A stretch of 64,000 nucleotides of DNA from Bradyrhizobium macuxiense. GTDB taxonomy: Bacteria > Pseudomonadota > Alphaproteobacteria > Rhizobiales > Xanthobacteraceae. Shown here piece after piece: positions 25,258-33,375 of the stretch (within the stretch, counting starts at the first letter, position 1; every line of letters begins with the position of its first letter). The stretch covers positions 248,001-312,000 of the forward strand of contig NZ_VITY01000006.1 of the NCBI RefSeq assembly GCF_007993935.1, given 5' to 3'. The notes under the pieces were generated by a model, which was not told the origin of the DNA, made no database searches, and saw only the letters and a program-made list of their open reading frames with translations. Position numbers and translations under genes: made by a program.

Positions 25258-25265
25258 AGTATACA
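25258..25265. promoter_or_regulatory. Candidate GntR operator 2 (AGTATACA)
   Basis: AGTATACA with core palindrome GTATAC at 25259-25264, sharing 7 of 8 bases with the site at 25185, and 84 bases before the second GntR start. The centres of the two sites are 73 bases apart, about seven helical turns, so looping or control of both divergent promoters is possible. Confidence 0.45.
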
Positions 25266-25348
25266 TAAGCGGCAGCTATCGAACCAAACTGCGAAGAAAA
25301 TCGATTTTCGATTGACGACGACACGGCCGTCCGCCAGTCTTGCCGGCC

Positions 25349-26074
25349 ATGAACATCGGGTTGAGTTTTCGTGAGGGCTTGGCCGGCGACGGGCCGCGAA
25401 GCCTGACATCGGCGGTTCAGGAGCGGCTGCGGGCCGACATCCTGTCGACCCGGCTGCTTCCGGGCCAGAAGCTGCATATCGCAGGCCTCGCCAAGCAGTT
25501 CTCGGTCAGCCTCGCTGCCGTCCGCGAGGCATTGTCGCGCCTGGTGGCCGACGGCCTGGTGCAGGCCTCCGACCAGCGCGGCTTTCGCGTCTGTCCGGTC
25601 TCGCTCGCCGATCTCGCCGATGTCACGCAGACCCGGATCGACATCGAGGGACTTGCACTGCGGCGCTCGATCGAGCGCGGCGACGAGGCCTGGCTGTCGT
25701 CGGTCGCGGTGGCCTGGGAATCGCTCAAGGCCGTTCCGCATCGCTATCCCGACGACCCCACCGTGCATTACGAGGAATGGGTGGTCCGCCACCGCCTCTT
25801 CCATCGCGCGCTGGTCAATGCCTGCGGGTCGCAATGGCTGCTCGGCTTCCGCGACGTGCTGCATGAGCAGAGCGAGCGCTACCGGCGACTTTCGATCCGC
25901 CGCGAGGTCGGCAGGGCGCGCGACGTCCAGGCCGAGCACGCCGCGATTGTAGACGCGGTTTTCGCGCGTGATGCGGATGCGGCAGTTCGCGCATTGTCAA
26001 AGCACTTCGGCACAACCAGGGAATTCGTCGAGCTCGCTGCTCCGCGCATTGCGGAGGTCAACGGCACGTCCTGA
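25349..26074 (+). CDS. GntR-family regulator (FCD type), second copy
   Basis: A 241-residue regulator with the winged helix LLPGQKLHIAGLAKQFSVSL then AAVREALSRLVADGLV, and an FCD effector domain with HRLFHRALVNAC. It differs clearly in sequence from the GntR protein at 23356. It is the first gene of the rightward group, 58 bases before the substrate-binding protein gene, so it likely controls the ABC importer and the hydrolases behind it. The start at 25349 (ATG) is chosen over a TTG at 25340. Confidence 0.9.
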   Translation: MNIGLSFREGLAGDGPRSLTSAVQERLRADILSTRLLPGQKLHIAGLAKQFSVSLAAVREALSRLVADGLVQASDQRGFRVCPVSLADLADVTQTRIDIEGLALRRSIERGDEAWLSSVAVAWESLKAVPHRYPDDPTVHYEEWVVRHRLFHRALVNACGSQWLLGFRDVLHEQSERYRRLSIRREVGRARDVQAEHAAIVDAVFARDADAAVRALSKHFGTTREFVELAAPRIAEVNGTS

Positions 26075-26132
26075 TCCACGGCACGCAAGGCGCCGCAAAC
26101 AACAACAATCGATATCCGGGAGAAACAGAACC

Positions 26133-27098
26133 ATGAGCATCACGCGCCGCCGCGCGCTGGCAGCCCTGATCGCCACCACTTTGCTGGCCGGCCCAGCCTT
26201 CGCGACCGACACGATCCGCGTCGGCTTGCCGACCAAGACCTATTGGCCGACGACGATCGCCGAGACCGCGGTCCGGCAGAAGCTGTTCGAGAAGGAAGGC
26301 ATCAAGGCGGAACTGACGGTCTATCGCAGTGGCGCCGAGACCTTCGAGGGCATGGCGGCAGGCGCCGCCGACATCATCCTCGATCCGCCGTCGCTGGTAT
26401 CGGCCGGCCGCAAGAAAGGCGTGATGTCGCGGATCGTCGCCAATGCGGCGATGGGCAATTTCGGCTGGCAGCTGATGGTGCCAACCAAGTCGACGCTCGA
26501 GGTCAAGGATCTCAACGGCAAGAAGGTCGGGATCACCGCGGCAGGCTCCGGCTCCGACCTGCTCGCGCTCTGGACCATCCAGGACAAGAAGATCGACTTT
26601 ACCCGCGTGCCGGTCGGCGGCGGCGGGCTGGTGCCGAACCTGCTCGCCGGCAACGTCGATGCCGCCGTGGTCTATTCGCCGCTCAGCTTCCAGGTCGCCA
26701 AGTCGGGCGAGGCCAAGACCATCCTCGACTATGCGACCGCGGCGCCGCCGAACCTCACCGCGGGCTGGATCGTGCTCGACAAGTTCGCCGAGGCCAAGCC
26801 GGACGTGGTGCAGAAGGCCGTCAATGCGCTCTATGGCGCCGTGCAGTTCATGCGCGCCAACCGCGACGTCACCGTGAAGCTGATCGCCGACCTCTACGAG
26901 ATGCCGCCCGAGATCGCCGCGATGGAATACGACAACACCATCATGAAGCTCGAGACCGACGGCGACATGGGCGCGGCCAATGTGCCGGCAGCGGTGCAGC
27001 TGTCGCTCGATCTCGCCAAGCTCGGCGGATTGAAGGACATCGTTCCGGTCGAGGACGTGATCTCGACCAAATTCAAGCCGGTTCCGACCAAGCCGTAA
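26133..27098 (+). CDS. ABC transporter substrate-binding protein (NMT1/SsuA type)
   Basis: A 321-residue periplasmic protein. The signal peptide is MSITRRRALAALIATTLL with the cleavage site after GPAFA. The mature part has VGLPTKTYWPTTIAET, FEGMAAGAADIILDPPS and VPNLLAGNVDAAVVY, typical of binding proteins for sulfonates, nitrate, taurine, thiamine precursors or aromatic acids. Set in an aromatic cluster, an aromatic acid is a reasonable ligand. CCGGGAGAAAC lies upstream of 26133. It is followed one base after its stop by the first permease gene. Confidence 0.92.
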   Translation: MSITRRRALAALIATTLLAGPAFATDTIRVGLPTKTYWPTTIAETAVRQKLFEKEGIKAELTVYRSGAETFEGMAAGAADIILDPPSLVSAGRKKGVMSRIVANAAMGNFGWQLMVPTKSTLEVKDLNGKKVGITAAGSGSDLLALWTIQDKKIDFTRVPVGGGGLVPNLLAGNVDAAVVYSPLSFQVAKSGEAKTILDYATAAPPNLTAGWIVLDKFAEAKPDVVQKAVNALYGAVQFMRANRDVTVKLIADLYEMPPEIAAMEYDNTIMKLETDGDMGAANVPAAVQLSLDLAKLGGLKDIVPVEDVISTKFKPVPTKP

Positions 27099-27099
27099 G

Positions 27100-27855
27100 A
27101 TGCAGGCCACCCTCACCATCAAGCTCGCGCGGGTCGCGATCGTGATCGCGACCTTCGCGCTGTGGGAATTGTTGTCGCGGACCGGGCTCGCCAACCCGCG
27201 CCTGCTGCCGTCGGCATCCGACACGCTCGCAACGCTCGGCGATCTGCTGCAACGGTCGAGCGTCCGGACCGACCTTCTGGTGACCGCGACCGAGGTACTG
27301 ACCGCCTTCGCGCTCGCGGTGCCGATGGGTGCGCTGATCGGCTTCCTGATCGCGGAGAACCGCTATTTTGCCGATGTCGCGAAGCCGCTGCTGTTCTTCG
27401 CCTTCAGCATCCCGAAATCGATCTTCCTGCCGATGTTCATCCTGGTGTTCGGCGTCGGCTTCGCGCAGAAGGTCGGGTTCGGCTTCTTCTCGACGATCTT
27501 CATCGTGATCATGTCGACCACGACGGCGGTGGAATCGGTCAAGGCCGAGCACCTGACGGTGGCCCGCTCCTACGGCGCCACGCGCGCGCAGACCGCGTTC
27601 CGCGTCTATCTGCCGAGCATGCTGCCGGTGCTGCTGGAAGCGCTGCGGATTTCGATGATCTTCAACCTCACCGGCGTGATCCTCGCCGAGATGTACGCCT
27701 CGCGCGACGGCATCGGCCACCAGATCGCGACCTGGGGTGAGAACTTCCAGATGAAGCAGCTGCTCGCCGGCGTCGTGATGGTCGCCGCGATCGCCATGAC
27801 CTTCAATGAACTGATCAGATGGGTGGAAACGCGATGCAGCCATTGGCGAACGTGA
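27100..27855 (+). CDS. ABC transporter permease
   Basis: A 251-residue membrane protein of the BPD_transp_1 (SsuC/TauC) family with about six membrane segments. The loop that contacts the ATPase is in VARSYGATRAQTAFRVYLPS, close to the EAA pattern. It begins one base behind the binding-protein gene, and its end overlaps the ATPase gene by 22 bases, so all three should be made together. It pairs with the second permease at 28648, giving a two-permease importer. Confidence 0.92.
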   Translation: MQATLTIKLARVAIVIATFALWELLSRTGLANPRLLPSASDTLATLGDLLQRSSVRTDLLVTATEVLTAFALAVPMGALIGFLIAENRYFADVAKPLLFFAFSIPKSIFLPMFILVFGVGFAQKVGFGFFSTIFIVIMSTTTAVESVKAEHLTVARSYGATRAQTAFRVYLPSMLPVLLEALRISMIFNLTGVILAEMYASRDGIGHQIATWGENFQMKQLLAGVVMVAAIAMTFNELIRWVETRCSHWRT

Positions 27856-28640
27856 CACCGCTGAAGCCGCCGCCGCGCGCCGGCGCGATCGAGGTGAGGA
27901 ATGTCGGTCAGGTGTTCCGGACCAGGTCCCAGGACGTCGTCGCGCTGGAGGACGTCTCGCTCGACATCAAGCCGGGACGCTTCGTCGTGCTGGTCGGCCC
28001 GAGCGGCTGCGGCAAGTCCACGCTGTTGATGATGATGGCCGGGTTGCGCGCGCAAACCTCGGGCACCATCACCATCAACGGCGCGCCGATTGCGCAGCCC
28101 GATCCGAATCGCGTCGGCGTCGTGTTCCAGGAAGCGAGCCTGTTTCCGTGGCTGACCGCGGAAGACAATGTCGAGTTTCCGCTGGCGCTGCGCGGCGTCG
28201 CCAAGGCGGAGCGCCGGGCCAAGGCGCAGGACGCGCTCAAGCTGGTCGGCCTCGAAGGCTTCGGCAAGCGCCACCCGCACGAGCTGTCCGGCGGCATGAA
28301 GCAGCGCGTCTCGATTGCGCGCGGCCTGGTGCAGGATCCGCCGGTGCTGTTGATGGACGAGCCGTTCGCCGCGCTCGACGAGCAGACCCGCATGACGATG
28401 GGCGACGAGTTGCTTCGCATCTGGGCCGCGACCGGCAAGACCGTCGTGTTCGTCACCCACAGCCTGACCGAGGCGGTCTATCTCGCCGACGAGGTGATCG
28501 TGATGTCGCCGCGGCCCGGCCGCATCGTCGATCAGTTGCAGGTCAATCTGCCGCGGCCGCGAACCTACGAGATGCTGAGCGGCGACGCCTTCGGCGCGCT
28601 GCGCGACCGCATCTGGCGGCACATCCGCAAATCGGCGTGA
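27834..28640 (+). CDS. ABC transporter ATP-binding protein
   Basis: A 268-residue ATPase with Walker A GPSGCGKST at 55-63, the signature LSGGMKQR at 151-158, Walker B VLLMDEP at 171-177 and the switch His in VFVTHSLTEA. The Q-loop is VVFQEASLFPWL. This is the SsuB/TauB type that energises uptake of small anions. The start at 27834 is preferred over 27819 because GGTGGA lies about 7 bases upstream. Confidence 0.93.
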   Translation: MQPLANVTPLKPPPRAGAIEVRNVGQVFRTRSQDVVALEDVSLDIKPGRFVVLVGPSGCGKSTLLMMMAGLRAQTSGTITINGAPIAQPDPNRVGVVFQEASLFPWLTAEDNVEFPLALRGVAKAERRAKAQDALKLVGLEGFGKRHPHELSGGMKQRVSIARGLVQDPPVLLMDEPFAALDEQTRMTMGDELLRIWAATGKTVVFVTHSLTEAVYLADEVIVMSPRPGRIVDQLQVNLPRPRTYEMLSGDAFGALRDRIWRHIRKSA

Positions 28641-28647
28641 GACAGCG

Positions 28648-29448
28648 ATGAGCGCGAAAACCCTTCGCCATCTGATCGTCGTCGGCCTGCTCGTGCTGTG
28701 GGAGCTGTTGCCGCGCGCCGGCCTGATCCCCGAGCTATTCCTGCCGTCGCTGTCCTCGACCCTGCTCGCCGGCTGGAACGAGGCGGCCGAATATGGCCAT
28801 GCGCTCGCTGTGACGCTTTACGAGGTCGCGGTCTCGATGGCGTTCGCTTGCGGCGGCGGCATCCTGCTCGGCGCCATCGTCGGCAGCCTGCCGCGCCCGC
28901 GGCTGCTGATCATGCCGATGGTCTCGAGCCTCTATGCGGTGCCGCTCGTGATCCTCTATCCGGTGTTCACGGTGTGGCTCGGCATCGGCTCCGAATCCAA
29001 GATCGCCTTCGCCTCGATCTATGGTTTCCTGCCGACCATGCTGGCGACCGCAGCCGGAATTCAAACCATCGACCCGCAGCTGCTGCTCGCCGCGCGCAGC
29101 ATGGGCGCGACGCTGAGCCAGCGGCTGGTTCGCGTCATCATTCCCGCCGCGATCCCGACCGTGCTGTCGGGCCTTCGGATCGGCGGTGCGCTCGTGATCG
29201 TCGGCGTGGTTGTCTCGGAGATGCTGATCTCCTCCGCCGGTATCGGTTATCTGATCTCGCGCTACCGCACCATTCTCGACAGCCCGCATGTGTTCGCCGG
29301 CGTGCTGCTGGTGTTGTTCATGGCGATCGCCTTCAACACCGCGATCCGCTGGGTCGAGCGCAAGGCCGCGATCTGGCAGACCGGAACGCGCGCCGGCCAG
29401 GGCGCCGCCGACGAGGTCGGCTCCGGCACGATGCAGCCGGCGACGTAA
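28648..29448 (+). CDS. ABC transporter permease, second
   Basis: A 266-residue SsuC/TauC-type permease with about six membrane segments. The coupling loop is AARSMGATLSQRLVRVIIPAA. It differs from the first permease (27100), so the importer probably forms a heterodimer of permeases. The C-terminal 20 residues (GAADEVGSGTMQPAT) are hydrophilic and not part of the fold. It starts 7 bases after the ATPase gene. Confidence 0.92.
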   Translation: MSAKTLRHLIVVGLLVLWELLPRAGLIPELFLPSLSSTLLAGWNEAAEYGHALAVTLYEVAVSMAFACGGGILLGAIVGSLPRPRLLIMPMVSSLYAVPLVILYPVFTVWLGIGSESKIAFASIYGFLPTMLATAAGIQTIDPQLLLAARSMGATLSQRLVRVIIPAAIPTVLSGLRIGGALVIVGVVVSEMLISSAGIGYLISRYRTILDSPHVFAGVLLVLFMAIAFNTAIRWVERKAAIWQTGTRAGQGAADEVGSGTMQPAT

Positions 29449-29460
29449 GGGGATCGTGAC

Positions 29461-30126
29461 GTGTTCGACCTCACCTTGACATTCGACAATGGACCCGAGC
29501 CCGACGTGACGCCGCTCGTGCTCGATGTCCTGGGCGAGCGCGGCATCAAAACCACGTTCTTCGTCATCGGCGAGAAGCTCGGCGATCCCGCACGCCGGCG
29601 GCTCGTCGCCCGTGCGCACGACGACGGCCACTGGATCGGCAATCACACGTTTACGCACAGCACGCCGCTCGGCCGGCAGCCGGGCGCGGACACCGCACAG
29701 CGCGAGATCGGCCGGACTCAAGCCGCAATCGGTGAGCTCACTCATCCCAATCGCTGGTTCCGGCCGTTCGGCGGCGGCGGCAATCTCGACGACCGGCTGC
29801 TGAAGCCCTCGGTGGTCGACTATCTCGCCCACCACAAGCACAGCTGCGTGCTCTGGAACGCGATCCCGCGCGATTGGGACGATCCCGACGGCTGGACCGA
29901 TCGCGCGCTCGAGCAATGCCGTGCGCAGCCATGGACTCTGCTGGTGCTGCACGACTTGCCGACCGGCGCGATGGCGCATCTCGCCCGCTTCCTTGATCGC
30001 GCCGAAGCCAACGGCGCCCGCTTCCGCCAGGATTTTCCGCCGCAATGCGTCCCGATGCGCAACGGCGAAATCGCGCTTCCCATCGAAGCCTATGTTTCCT
30101 CCATCGAACAGAGTGAGAGACCATGA
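29461..30126 (+). CDS. NodB-fold (polysaccharide deacetylase family) hydrolase, cytoplasmic
   Basis: A 221-residue protein with the NodB pattern. Motif 1 is TFDNGPEPDV: catalytic Asp9 is kept, but the metal-binding Asp is Asn10. Motif 2 is NHTFTHS with His62 and His66, motif 3 is RPFGGGGN, and the last His is in LVLHDLP. No signal peptide is seen, so it acts inside the cell. An Asn at this position is also found in the delta-lactam deacetylase PdaA, so it need not abolish activity. In this operon a small amide or N-acyl compound is a more likely substrate than a polysaccharide. The start is a GTG at 29461; the stop overlaps the next start by 4 bases. Confidence 0.85.
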   Translation: MFDLTLTFDNGPEPDVTPLVLDVLGERGIKTTFFVIGEKLGDPARRRLVARAHDDGHWIGNHTFTHSTPLGRQPGADTAQREIGRTQAAIGELTHPNRWFRPFGGGGNLDDRLLKPSVVDYLAHHKHSCVLWNAIPRDWDDPDGWTDRALEQCRAQPWTLLVLHDLPTGAMAHLARFLDRAEANGARFRQDFPPQCVPMRNGEIALPIEAYVSSIEQSERP

Positions 30127-30992
30127 AGATCGCAAGTTTCAAGGCGGCGGGCACCGCAAGCTACGGCATCGTGACCGACGCGGGGGTGATCGACGCCGGC
30201 AAGCGGCTCAGGGCGCATCCAACACTGAAGGCGCTGCTGACATCAGGTTCGCTGGACCAACTGAAGAAGCTGCTGGACGAACGCCCCGACCACGCGCTCA
30301 GGGATGTCGAGCTGCTGCCGACCGTGCCCGATCCCGACAAGATCTTCTGCATCGGCGTCAACTATGCGACGCACCTCGCCGAGAGCGGCCATCCGACGCC
30401 GCCGCATCCGATGATCTTCACCCGCTTCGCCAACAGCCAGGTCGGCGCCGGCCAGCCGATGATCCGGCCGCTGGAATCCGAGCGCTTCGACTATGAGGGC
30501 GAAATGGCCGTCATCATCGGCAAGGCCGGCCGCCGCATCCCGCGCGAGGCCGCGCTCGGCCATGTCGCCGGCTATGCCTGCTACAATGACGGCAGCATCC
30601 GCGACTGGCAGCGCCACACCTCGCAATTCGCACCGGGCAAGAATTTCGTCGGCACCGGCGGCTTTGGACCGTGGATGGTGACGACCGATGAGCTGACGGA
30701 CATCAGCCAGCAGCACATCGCGACCCGCCTCAACGGTGTCGAGGTGCAGGCCGCGCCGATCTCCGACCTTGTGTTCGACGTCGCCACCCTGATCGCCTAT
30801 TGCTCGACCTTCACTGAGCTCGTGCCGGGCGACGTCATCGTCACCGGCACCACCGGCGGGGTCGGCGCCTATCGCACGCCGCCGCTGTGGATGAAGGAAG
30901 GCGACGTCGTCGAGGTCGAGATTTCCGGCATCGGCGTGCTGCGCAACCCGGTGAAGGACGAAACCGCGGCAAGCGCAACGCGCGCGGCCTGA
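30123..30992 (+). CDS. Fumarylacetoacetate-hydrolase family protein
   Basis: A 289-residue FAH-fold enzyme. The metal site is visible as the acidic residues in RFDYEGEMAVIIGKAG and YNDGSIRDWQ, with VTTDEL and VTGTTGGVG further on. Family members hydrolyse C-C bonds of 1,3-diketones or hydrate and decarboxylate meta-cleavage products (for example 2-oxohept-3-ene-dioate hydratase). It could process the ring-cleavage product of the dioxygenase at 19100. It overlaps the NodB-like gene by 4 bases (ATGA), which indicates translational coupling. Confidence 0.9.
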   Translation: MKIASFKAAGTASYGIVTDAGVIDAGKRLRAHPTLKALLTSGSLDQLKKLLDERPDHALRDVELLPTVPDPDKIFCIGVNYATHLAESGHPTPPHPMIFTRFANSQVGAGQPMIRPLESERFDYEGEMAVIIGKAGRRIPREAALGHVAGYACYNDGSIRDWQRHTSQFAPGKNFVGTGGFGPWMVTTDELTDISQQHIATRLNGVEVQAAPISDLVFDVATLIAYCSTFTELVPGDVIVTGTTGGVGAYRTPPLWMKEGDVVEVEISGIGVLRNPVKDETAASATRAA

Positions 30993-31024
30993 TCCGGCCG
31001 CACAACAACAAGAAGGAGGACATC

Positions 31025-32068
31025 ATGAACCTGCCCAAGCATCTGCTGCCGACCACCGTCGTCGGCAGCTATCCGCAGCCGGAATGGCTGGTCGATCGCG
31101 CGATGCTGTCGAAGTCGGTCCCGCGCACCCGCATGCACGCGATGTGGCGCCTGCCGGCCGAGCATCTGGAGGAAGCACAGGACGACGCGACCATCGTGGC
31201 GATCCGGGACATGGAGCGCGCCGGCATCGACATCGTGACCGACGGCGAAATCCGCCGCGAGAGCTACTCCAACCGATTCTCTACCGCCCTTGAGGGTGTC
31301 GACGCCGACAATCCGGCGATGATCACCGCACGCACCGGCAACACGCAGACGCCGGTGCCCCGCGTGGTCGGCCCGGTGAAGCGCAAGGGACCGGTGGAGC
31401 TGCACGACATGCAGTTCCTGCGCAAGAACACCGACCGTGCCGCGAAGATCACCCTTCCCGGCCCGTTCACGATGAGCCAGCAGGCCAAGAACGAGTTCTA
31501 CAAGGACGACGAAGAGCTCGCGATGGCGTTCGCCGAGGCCGTCAATGCCGAGGCTCGCGACCTCGAGAAGGCCGGCGCCGACGTCATCCAGCTCGACGAG
31601 CCCTGGGTACGCAACAATCCGGAGCTGGCGAAGCGCTACGCGGTGAAGGCGATCAACCGCGCACTGCAGGGCATCACCATCCCGACCGTGGTGCACCTCT
31701 GCTTCGGCTACGCCGCTGTGGTGCCGGGCTCGACCAAGCCGGCGGGCTACTCCTTCCTCGCCGAACTCGACGACACCATCGCCGATCAGATCTCGATCGA
31801 GGCGGCCCAGCCGAAGCTCGATCTCGGCGTGCTCAGGGATCTGTCGTCGAAGAAGATCATGCTCGGCGTCCTCGATCTCGGCGATCCCGAGATCGAGCCT
31901 GCCTCCGTCGTCGCCGATCGCATTCGCAACGGCCTGAAGCATGTGCCGGCTGAGCGGCTGGTGGTCGCGCCGGACTGCGGCATGAAATACATGCCGCGGC
32001 AAGTCGCGTTCGGAAAACTGAAGGCGATGTGCGATGCGGCCGCGGTGGTCAGGAAAGAGATCGGCTAG
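31025..32068 (+). CDS. MetE core-domain protein (cobalamin-independent methyltransferase C-terminal domain)
   Basis: A 347-residue protein corresponding only to the catalytic C-terminal half of methionine synthase MetE (full MetE is about 750 residues). The zinc ligands are all in place: His224 and Cys226 in VVHLCFGY, Glu259 in ISIEAAQ and Cys318 in APDCGMKY; the sequence QLDEPWV also matches MetE. It therefore can probably bind a thiol substrate and receive a methyl group, but lacks the N-terminal half that helps hold methyl-folate. AAGGAGGACATC precedes the start. As the last gene of the operon it may accept methyl groups released in the aromatic route; this is inference. Confidence 0.88.
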   Translation: MNLPKHLLPTTVVGSYPQPEWLVDRAMLSKSVPRTRMHAMWRLPAEHLEEAQDDATIVAIRDMERAGIDIVTDGEIRRESYSNRFSTALEGVDADNPAMITARTGNTQTPVPRVVGPVKRKGPVELHDMQFLRKNTDRAAKITLPGPFTMSQQAKNEFYKDDEELAMAFAEAVNAEARDLEKAGADVIQLDEPWVRNNPELAKRYAVKAINRALQGITIPTVVHLCFGYAAVVPGSTKPAGYSFLAELDDTIADQISIEAAQPKLDLGVLRDLSSKKIMLGVLDLGDPEIEPASVVADRIRNGLKHVPAERLVVAPDCGMKYMPRQVAFGKLKAMCDAAAVVRKEIG

Positions 32069-32118
32069 GCCGCCGAAACATCAAGAGACAAGATCGGTCG
32101 CCAGCGACGCTGGCGGCA

Positions 32119-33165
32119 TCACGAGTTCGACGCCGAGCGGGTCGAGGCCGACTGGACATCCTTGATATTGATGACGACGGCGATGCGCTTGATCATGCCG
32201 CTGCGATAGGCCTGCAGGAACCTGTCGTAGTGCTTGACCGAGATGCAGCCGTTGGAGTCGCCGTTCGGCCCGAGCATGTAGCTGTGGACCAGCAGGCCGA
32301 CGCGCCCGAACGTATCGCTGCCATCGACCGGCGTCATGCGCAGCGCGGGCACGCCGTGGAACAGCTTCTCGCGCGGCTTCATCTCATAGATGCCGGGCGG
32401 CGTTGCACCGGCGTTGCGGGCGTTCACATGCGCCGGATCGTCGAGCAGATTGCCGAGCCCCGAATGCGCTTCGAACTTGGTGCCGTCGGGCATGTACACG
32501 ATGCGGCCGGTGATGTCGTAGACCGCCGTGGTGCTGTCATAACCGAGCTTGCCGAGATCGGGGCTCGGGCCGGACAACAGGCCGTCATTCGGATCGATCG
32601 AGGCCAGCTGCAATTTGCCCGGCATCATGTCGGCGATCTTCTGCAGGAACGTCCGGTTGTCGCCCTGCTGCACCGGCGCCTGCGGCGGCAGCGGCTGATC
32701 GTTGCGCGCGAGCAGATTGGCCTCGGCCGGGCGCGACCGCGGCATCGGCACTGCGGGCGTCGTCGTCACCGTGGTCGTTGCGGCGACCGACGCGGTCGCC
32801 GGCTCGCTGCTGGTCGGCAATTCGGTCTGCGTGTCGCGCAGCTGACCGGACAGCGCGTCCTCGATCTGGCCGAACTCGGAATTGAAATCGCCGCGGCTCG
32901 AACGGAACCCGCGGCGCAGAGGATAATAGAGCGAAGCCGTGTTGATCGTGGAGCGAGAGCCGAAGCGGTCGTCGAAATTCAACGAGGCGGTGGTATTGGC
33001 GAGCGCCGGTCCATGCAGCCACGCGGTCGGGTCGATGCCGACCATCCAGGCGGCAAGGCCAGACGACAGGACGAGCGCGCTCACGGCGAACGCCGTGCTG
33101 CCCACCAGAGACATGCCGCGGCTTGACCTGCGCCCGGCAGCTTTCGTCGTACGTTGACCCATCAT
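32119..33165 (-). CDS. Membrane-anchored YkuD/DUF2778-like protein
   Basis: A 348-residue protein. A single membrane segment near residues 18-38 (VGSTAFAVSALVLSSGLAAW) anchors it, a Pro/Thr/Ser-rich linker follows, and the C-terminal 130 residues resemble the tlde1/DUF2778 branch of L,D-transpeptidase-like domains. The motif is VHSYMLGPNGDSNGCISV, equivalent to the HxxxS(H/N)GC active site of YkuD enzymes, with Cys kept. It probably cuts or links peptidoglycan in the periplasm. The exact start is unsure; 33165 (MMGQRTT) has GGGG just upstream. Confidence 0.8.
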   Translation of the reverse strand: MMGQRTTKAAGRRSSRGMSLVGSTAFAVSALVLSSGLAAWMVGIDPTAWLHGPALANTTASLNFDDRFGSRSTINTASLYYPLRRGFRSSRGDFNSEFGQIEDALSGQLRDTQTELPTSSEPATASVAATTTVTTTPAVPMPRSRPAEANLLARNDQPLPPQAPVQQGDNRTFLQKIADMMPGKLQLASIDPNDGLLSGPSPDLGKLGYDSTTAVYDITGRIVYMPDGTKFEAHSGLGNLLDDPAHVNARNAGATPPGIYEMKPREKLFHGVPALRMTPVDGSDTFGRVGLLVHSYMLGPNGDSNGCISVKHYDRFLQAYRSGMIKRIAVVINIKDVQSASTRSASNS

Positions 33166-33375
33166 CCCCAAGTTCGGTGTTCTGGGGCCTGTTAGTCGGC
33201 CCACGTGGGATTCACCGATCACTCATCATATCAGGGAATTAGAGTAAGGCATAATCGAGACGGAGCCGGCAACGACAGGATTTTTAAACGTTTTTCGGAT
33301 GGAAAGTGCCGGGGAATCAGCCCCGCAAGGGCTGAAACGGGTGGAAAAGTCCCGATTCGGGACAATTTCGGCGAC

